The notes under the pieces were generated by a model. The model saw nothing but the letters and a program-made list of their open reading frames with translations. It did not search any database and was not told where the DNA came from. From an uncultured Collinsella sp. (GTDB taxonomy: Bacteria > Actinomycetota > Coriobacteriia > Coriobacteriales > Coriobacteriaceae), in contig UQZC01000047.1 of assembly GCA_900545505.1 (NCBI GenBank), forward strand, positions 1-9,244: a stretch of 9,244 nt of DNA, given 5' to 3'. Below are positions 6,139-9,244 of the stretch, one piece after another (the first letter of the stretch is position 1; every line of letters starts with the position of its first letter). The position numbers were made by a program, and so were the translations under genes.

Positions 6139-7449
6139 TTACGCCACGAAGAAGTAGACGAGGAAGGCGAGGGCTGCGATCCACATGAGCGGCTTGATCT
6201 TGGAGGCCTCGCCCTTAAAGAGCGCGACGACCACGTAGGCGATAAAGCCCAGGCCAATGCCGGCAGAGATGGAGTAGGTGAAGGGCACGCCGGCGACAAT
6301 CATGAACGCCGGGAAACCCTGCGACACGTCGGACCAGTCGATCTCGGAGGCCTCGCTCATCATGAGGTAGCCGACGTAGACCAGAGCACCGCAGGTGGCG
6401 GCGCTGGAAACGATGGTGACGATGGGGGAGAAGAACGCGGCGAGAATGAACAGCACGCCGGTGGTGACGGAGGTGAGGCCCGTGCGGCCACCGTCAGCGG
6501 CGCCGGAAGTGGACTCGACGAAGGTGGTGATGGAGGAGACACCCATGAAACCGCCCACAGCAGCGGCGGCGGAGTCGACGATCAGGATCTCCTTGATATC
6601 CTCGACGTTGCCGTCGTCGGTGAGGAACTCGCCCTGCTTGGCCACGGCCATCGCGGTGCCCATGGTGTCGAAGAAGTCACTCATGAGCAGCGAGAACGAG
6701 ATGACGAGGAGCGCGGGGTCGGTAAGGACCTTGACGATGGCGGGCATGCCGCCGGCGTCGGCGATGGGGCCACCGATGCTCGAGAAGTCGAGCGGGGCGA
6801 TGATACCGGTCGGAGCCTGGGTCACACCTAGGGGGATACCGGCGATGACGGCGACGACGATGCCGATGAGCAGCGAGCCCGGCACGTTGCGGGAAGCCAG
6901 GGCAACCGTCACGACGATGGAGATGATGCCGACGATAAAGGTGGGGGAGGCGATGTCGCCCAGGCCGACGAGCGTACCGGCGCCAGCGGTGATGATGCCA
7001 GCGTCGCACAGGCCGATCATGGCGATAAACAGGCCCAGACCCACCGAGATGGCGTGACGCAGGACAACCGGGATGGCGTCCATGATGGCCTCGCGCAGGC
7101 CACAAAGCACGAGCAGCAAGATGACGACGCCCTCGAGGAAGATGACGCTCATGGCCACGTGCCAGTCACCGCCGCAGACGGTGGTGGTGATTCCGGCGAT
7201 CATCGCGTTGACGCCTAAGCCCGACGCGCAGGCGAGCGGGCGGTTGGCGAAGATGCCCATGCAGATGGTCATGATGCCGGCGCCCAGGCAGGTGGCGCAG
7301 GCGAGCGCTCCCGCATCGATGCCAGCGCCCGAGAGCACCGCGGGGTTGACGGCGATGATGTAGGCCATCGCCAGGAATGTTGTCAGTCCAGCGCGGAGTT
7401 CGGTCCCGATTGTGGACTTGCGCTCACTGACGTGAAAAAGTTCGTCCAT
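6139..7449 (-). CDS. AzgA/PbuG-type purine (hypoxanthine/guanine/adenine) permease
   Basis: A 436-residue multi-helix inner-membrane transporter that imports purine bases, probably by proton symport. Motifs of the AzgA-like branch of NCS2-fold transporters are clear: GLTTFLAMAYIIAVNPAVLS (21-40), SGLGVNAM (76-83), HAISVGLGLFIAMIGL (132-147), SDFFDTMGT (257-265) and TTFVESTSGAADGGRTGLT (308-326). The start at 7449 is chosen because AAGGAAAGGG (7463-7454) lies 4 nt upstream; an in-frame reading from 7494 would put this RBS inside the gene and has no RBS of its own. Adenine versus hypoxanthine/guanine specificity cannot be assigned. No purine riboswitch is seen in the 5' leader, unlike many Firmicutes pbuG genes. 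The leader does carry a hairpin, TCGGCC/GGCCGA (7467-7487), near the RBS. The gene has its own terminator. Confidence 0.92.
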   Translation of the reverse strand: MDELFHVSERKSTIGTELRAGLTTFLAMAYIIAVNPAVLSGAGIDAGALACATCLGAGIMTICMGIFANRPLACASGLGVNAMIAGITTTVCGGDWHVAMSVIFLEGVVILLLVLCGLREAIMDAIPVVLRHAISVGLGLFIAMIGLCDAGIITAGAGTLVGLGDIASPTFIVGIISIVVTVALASRNVPGSLLIGIVVAVIAGIPLGVTQAPTGIIAPLDFSSIGGPIADAGGMPAIVKVLTDPALLVISFSLLMSDFFDTMGTAMAVAKQGEFLTDDGNVEDIKEILIVDSAAAAVGGFMGVSSITTFVESTSGAADGGRTGLTSVTTGVLFILAAFFSPIVTIVSSAATCGALVYVGYLMMSEASEIDWSDVSQGFPAFMIVAGVPFTYSISAGIGLGFIAYVVVALFKGEASKIKPLMWIAALAFLVYFFVA

Positions 7450-7466
7450 GCATACCCTTTCCTTGT

Positions 7467-7487
7467 TCGGCCCCGAGTTTAGGCCGA
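7467..7487 (-). other. Small leader hairpin before the purine permease RBS
   Basis: TCGGCC and GGCCGA (6-bp perfect arms, 9-nt loop) can fold in the mRNA leader a few nucleotides before AAGGAAAGGG. There is no U-tract, so it is not a terminator. It might modulate translation or mRNA stability; this is speculative. Confidence 0.3.
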
Positions 7488-7504
7488 TTGACACGAACTC
7501 AACT

Positions 7505-7510
7505 ACTATA
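7505..7510 (-). promoter_or_regulatory. Candidate -10 box (TATAGT) for the purine permease
   Basis: TATAGT on the minus strand lies 55 nt upstream of the permease start. The -35 position (GAACAA) is poor. Position and the five-of-six match to TATAAT support the call only modestly. Confidence 0.4.
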
Positions 7511-7574
7511 GCCCCTTTACGACGCTGTTGTTCCTCGCATGTTGATGTTCGGCGCTTTGTAACGGACGGGCGGT

Positions 7575-7591
7575 ATTTTCCGTATGAAAAT
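7575..7591. promoter_or_regulatory. Dyad ATTTTC-N5-GAAAAT upstream of the deformylase-like gene
   Basis: A perfect 6-bp-arm inverted repeat covers the -35 position of the plus-strand promoter candidate at 7604. AT-rich dyads in this place are often operators, but chance occurrence in an intergenic region is possible. Confidence 0.3.
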
Positions 7592-7603
7592 GTGTGGGTA
7601 CCG

Positions 7604-7609
7604 TATACT
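7604..7609 (+). promoter_or_regulatory. Candidate -10 box (TATACT) for the deformylase-like gene
   Basis: TATACT, five of six matches to consensus, lies 33 nt before the start codon and implies a leader of about 26 nt. No recognisable -35 box is present at 17 nt (CGTATG); the dyad ATTTTC-N5-GAAAAT occupies that place. Confidence 0.5.
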
Positions 7610-7642
7610 TAAGCGGTTACAACGACCCCTATGGAGGAATGT

Positions 7643-8062
7643 ATGATTAAAGAGCTCTGCCACGACGAGGCTATCCTGTCCCAGCGTTGCGAGGTTGCGA
7701 CCGTCGAGGACGAGTCGGTTGCTCAGGATCTGATCGATACCATCAAGTCGCTCGACGATGCCGGCTGCCTTGCCGCTAACCAGATTGGCGTCACCAAGAA
7801 GGTTTGCGTCTACCTGGACGATGCCGGCGAGCCCCACGTGCTCTACAACCCCCGTCTGGTGTTTGGCCTGGGCGCCAGCAAGATGGAGGAGAGCTGCCTG
7901 ACGCACGAGGAGGTCACCAAGTCCACGCGCTATATCAAGTGCAAGGTTGCCTTTGACCAGATCGTCGACGGCAAGATGAAGGAGTGCCGCCGCGACTACG
8001 CGGGCTTTGAGGCACAAATGGTCCAGCATATGATCGACCACTGTCTAGGAAAGTTGGTCTAA
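7643..8062 (+). CDS. Peptide deformylase-like protein lacking the HExxH glutamate
   Basis: A 139-residue protein of the peptide deformylase fold. Canonical deformylases remove the N-formyl group from new proteins using a metal held by one cysteine and two histidines. Motif 1 reads GCLAANQIGV (41-50; Q47 present, the usual AAPQ is AANQ). Motif 2 reads ESCLT (84-88, metal ligand C85 kept, usual form EGCLS). Motif 3 reads QHMIDH (128-133), so H129 and H133 are kept but the general-base glutamate of HExxH is M130. It is shorter than typical deformylases (about 150-190 residues). The start at 7643 is set by GGAGGAAT (7633-7640); the ATG at 7631 would swallow the RBS. It may bind metal without normal deformylase activity, or be a specialised paralogue. 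A canonical def elsewhere in the genome would be expected. Confidence 0.85.
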   Translation: MIKELCHDEAILSQRCEVATVEDESVAQDLIDTIKSLDDAGCLAANQIGVTKKVCVYLDDAGEPHVLYNPRLVFGLGASKMEESCLTHEEVTKSTRYIKCKVAFDQIVDGKMKECRRDYAGFEAQMVQHMIDHCLGKLV

Positions 8063-8165
8063 GGGGATCAAAGCACCGCACCTTGCCGCTCAATCGTCGC
8101 TTGCGTCCCGTTAGTACGCGGCGCTCCTCTTTCGTGGCAATCTGCGGCACTTTGACCCCTTAGAC
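8057..8165. repeat. Long imperfect inverted repeat overlapping the deformylase-like stop codon
   Basis: GTCTAAGGGG-A-TCAAAG-CA-CCGCA (8057-8080) and TGCGG-CA-CTTTGA-CCCCTTAGAC (8143-8165) are complementary except for one bulged A and two mismatches. Inside, TTGCC (8083-8087) can pair with GGCAA (8136-8140), and GCGT with ACGC nearer the centre, so the whole 109 nt can fold as one interrupted hairpin. The TAA stop at 8060-8062 is inside the left arm. No U-tract follows, so it is not a normal terminator. It could be a MITE-like or REP-like dispersed element, or a structured 3' UTR. The minus strand is open over the element (part of a frame reading ATKEERRVLTGRKRRLSGK), but I do not regard that as a gene. 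Confidence 0.75.
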
Positions 8166-8206
8166 GACCTGCGGGGTTAACTTGGTTGAGTTTATCCAGC
8201 TTGAAT

Positions 8207-8249
8207 AGTCCGGGCGTGACATTGTTGTCATGTCCGGGCTTTTGTGTTT
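8207..8249 (+). terminator. Intrinsic terminator downstream of the deformylase-like gene
   Basis: AGTCCGGGCGTGAC (8207-8220) pairs with GTCATGTCCGGGCT (8227-8240) in a 14-bp stem with three G-U pairs around ATTGTT, followed by TTTGTGTTT. It is 145 nt after the deformylase-like stop and 58 nt before the bile salt hydrolase gene. It most likely ends the upstream transcript, so the hydrolase gene needs a promoter in 8250-8296; I could not identify one convincingly there. Confidence 0.85.
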
Positions 8250-8306
8250 AGCGCCTTTTTGTTTGGAGACAATGAAATTAGCAAGAACGTAAAGCTAGGA
8301 GGCGCT

Positions 8307-9244
8307 ATGTGCACGAGTATTCGATTTACCGATAATTCTGGCCACATGTATCTAGGCCGCAACCTCGACTGGAGCTTTGACTACGGCCAACAGGTTCGCG
8401 TGATGCCGCGCGGGTTCCACATTCCGTATTCGTTTATCGACGACGCGACAGCGGCACACGCGGTGATCGGTATGTGCATCGATTACAAGAACTACCCTAT
8501 GTTCTTCGATTGCGGCAACGATGCGGGCCTCGCCGTAGCGGGCCTCAATTTCCCGGGTTATGCCGAGTATGCCGAGGGGCCGGTTGATGGAAAGACCAAT
8601 ATCGCGGCCTATGAGTTTCCCCTGTGGGTGGCAGCGACGTTCTCGACGGTCGATGAGGTCGAGGCCGCGCTGCGCGACACGGTGATTGTTGCCAAATCTG
8701 CAGGAGAGGGACTGGGCGTGTCGCTGCTCCATTGGATTATCGGCGACAGCCAGCGCAGCATCGTGGTCGAGATGATGGCTGACGGCCTGTATGTGTACGA
8801 CGATCCGGTCGACACCCTTGCCAACCAGCCGACCTTCCCGTGGCACATGGAAAACCTCCGCACCTATATCACCGCCACAAGCGATTTTCCGCAGACGGCG
8901 ACATGGCGTGGCGCCGAGCTCAAGCCCTATGGCGCGGGTGCCGGCATGCGCGGTATTCCGGGTGACTGCTATTCGCCGAGCCGTTTTGTAAAGGCGGCGT
9001 ACCTCAATGCCAATTATCCGCAAAAGGAGAGCGAGACCGAAAACGTCGTTCGCATGTTCCGCTCGCTCGAGGGCGTGGTGATGATCGAGGGAGCGTCCAG
9101 GATGGGCGATGGCAAGTTCGAGAAGACTATCTACACCGGATGCTTTAGCGCGCGCACGGGCAATTATTACTACGCGATGTATGGGGATCCGTCGATTCGC
9201 TACGTGAGCCTGATGGATGCCGAGGGCGCAAGCCCCGATAGGCT
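8307..9244 (+). CDS. bsh: Choloylglycine (bile salt) hydrolase, C-terminus cut by the window edge
   Basis: An Ntn-hydrolase that cleaves the amide bond of glycine- or taurine-conjugated bile acids. About 312 residues of a family near 315-330 are present. Met is followed directly by the nucleophile C2, which becomes N-terminal after Met removal. R18 and D21 lie in LGRNLDW, N81 in AGLNFPGY, N173 in LANQPTFPWH and R226 in SPSRFVKAAYL, matching the bile salt hydrolase active-site set. An asparagine at the 81/82 position favours bile salt hydrolase over penicillin V acylase, where tyrosine is common. The start is fixed by AGGAGG (8297-8302) and by the need for Cys2. No signal peptide is visible, so it is probably cytoplasmic. 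The substrate loop reads YGAGAGMRGIPGD (208-220). It stands apart from the preceding gene, separated by a terminator. The assignment is strong. Confidence 0.93.
   Translation, partial: MCTSIRFTDNSGHMYLGRNLDWSFDYGQQVRVMPRGFHIPYSFIDDATAAHAVIGMCIDYKNYPMFFDCGNDAGLAVAGLNFPGYAEYAEGPVDGKTNIAAYEFPLWVAATFSTVDEVEAALRDTVIVAKSAGEGLGVSLLHWIIGDSQRSIVVEMMADGLYVYDDPVDTLANQPTFPWHMENLRTYITATSDFPQTATWRGAELKPYGAGAGMRGIPGDCYSPSRFVKAAYLNANYPQKESETENVVRMFRSLEGVVMIEGASRMGDGKFEKTIYTGCFSARTGNYYYAMYGDPSIRYVSLMDAEGASPDR

Noticed and set aside
6133..6831. 232-codon Gly/Asp/Glu/His-rich frame on the plus strand
   Set aside because: Low-complexity composition is the antisense shadow of hydrophobic helices in the purine permease; no RBS or domain.
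7450..7560. Purine riboswitch before the AzgA-type permease
   Set aside because: No matching aptamer core was seen on the minus strand; only a 6-bp hairpin is present.
7935..8150. Minus-strand 71-codon frame across the inverted repeat
   Set aside because: Basic, low-information peptide with no RBS evidence, overlapping the deformylase-like gene; better explained by the hairpin element.
1..9244. CRISPR array, tRNA/rRNA genes, insertion sequences or prophage genes
   Set aside because: No regularly spaced direct repeats, transposase or integrase motifs, or tRNA-like cloverleaf were found by eye.

Overview
The window looks like ordinary chromosome from a high-GC gut actinobacterium of the class Coriobacteriia, most likely Collinsella or a close relative. 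That placement is inferred from GC-rich codon use, strong AGGAGG-type ribosome binding sites, and a choloylglycine (bile salt) hydrolase next to AzgA and UraA permeases. No mobile element, phage gene, CRISPR array, tRNA or rRNA is visible. I see no multi-gene system that would count as undescribed.

Layout, left to right. (1) Positions 1-611, minus strand: the first 151 or so codons of thiM (hydroxyethylthiazole kinase, thiamine salvage). It sits behind a TPP riboswitch and an intrinsic terminator, a standard feedback-attenuated thiamine leader. (2) Positions 612-709: a divergent control region holding a perfect 11-bp-arm inverted repeat. (3) Positions 710-2525, plus strand: a Cof-type HAD phosphatase and a LysR-family regulator, tightly coupled. 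(4) Positions 2526-2680: a control region with a LysR-type inverted repeat and a 14-bp perfect palindrome. It precedes a 377-residue, zinc-site-bearing, single-domain MetE-like methyltransferase (2681-3814). (5) Positions 3940-5274: an NCS2 uracil permease (UraA type), ending in a very strong hairpin that also terminates the gene arriving from the other side. (6) Positions 5335-7449, minus strand: a putative alpha/beta-fold esterase and an AzgA/PbuG-type purine permease, each separately controlled. (7) Positions 7643-8062, plus strand: a short peptide-deformylase-like protein whose HExxH glutamate is methionine. A 109-bp imperfect inverted repeat overlaps its stop codon, and an intrinsic terminator follows. 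(8) Positions 8307 to the end, plus strand: an almost complete choloylglycine/bile salt hydrolase.

Functionally this is a patchwork of single genes and pairs: thiamine salvage, one-carbon or methionine metabolism under its own regulator, nucleobase uptake and bile salt deconjugation. The most useful leads are the deformylase paralogue lacking the catalytic glutamate, the hairpin element behind it, the short MetE-like enzyme with its LysR operator, and the inverted repeat in the thiM/HAD divergent region.
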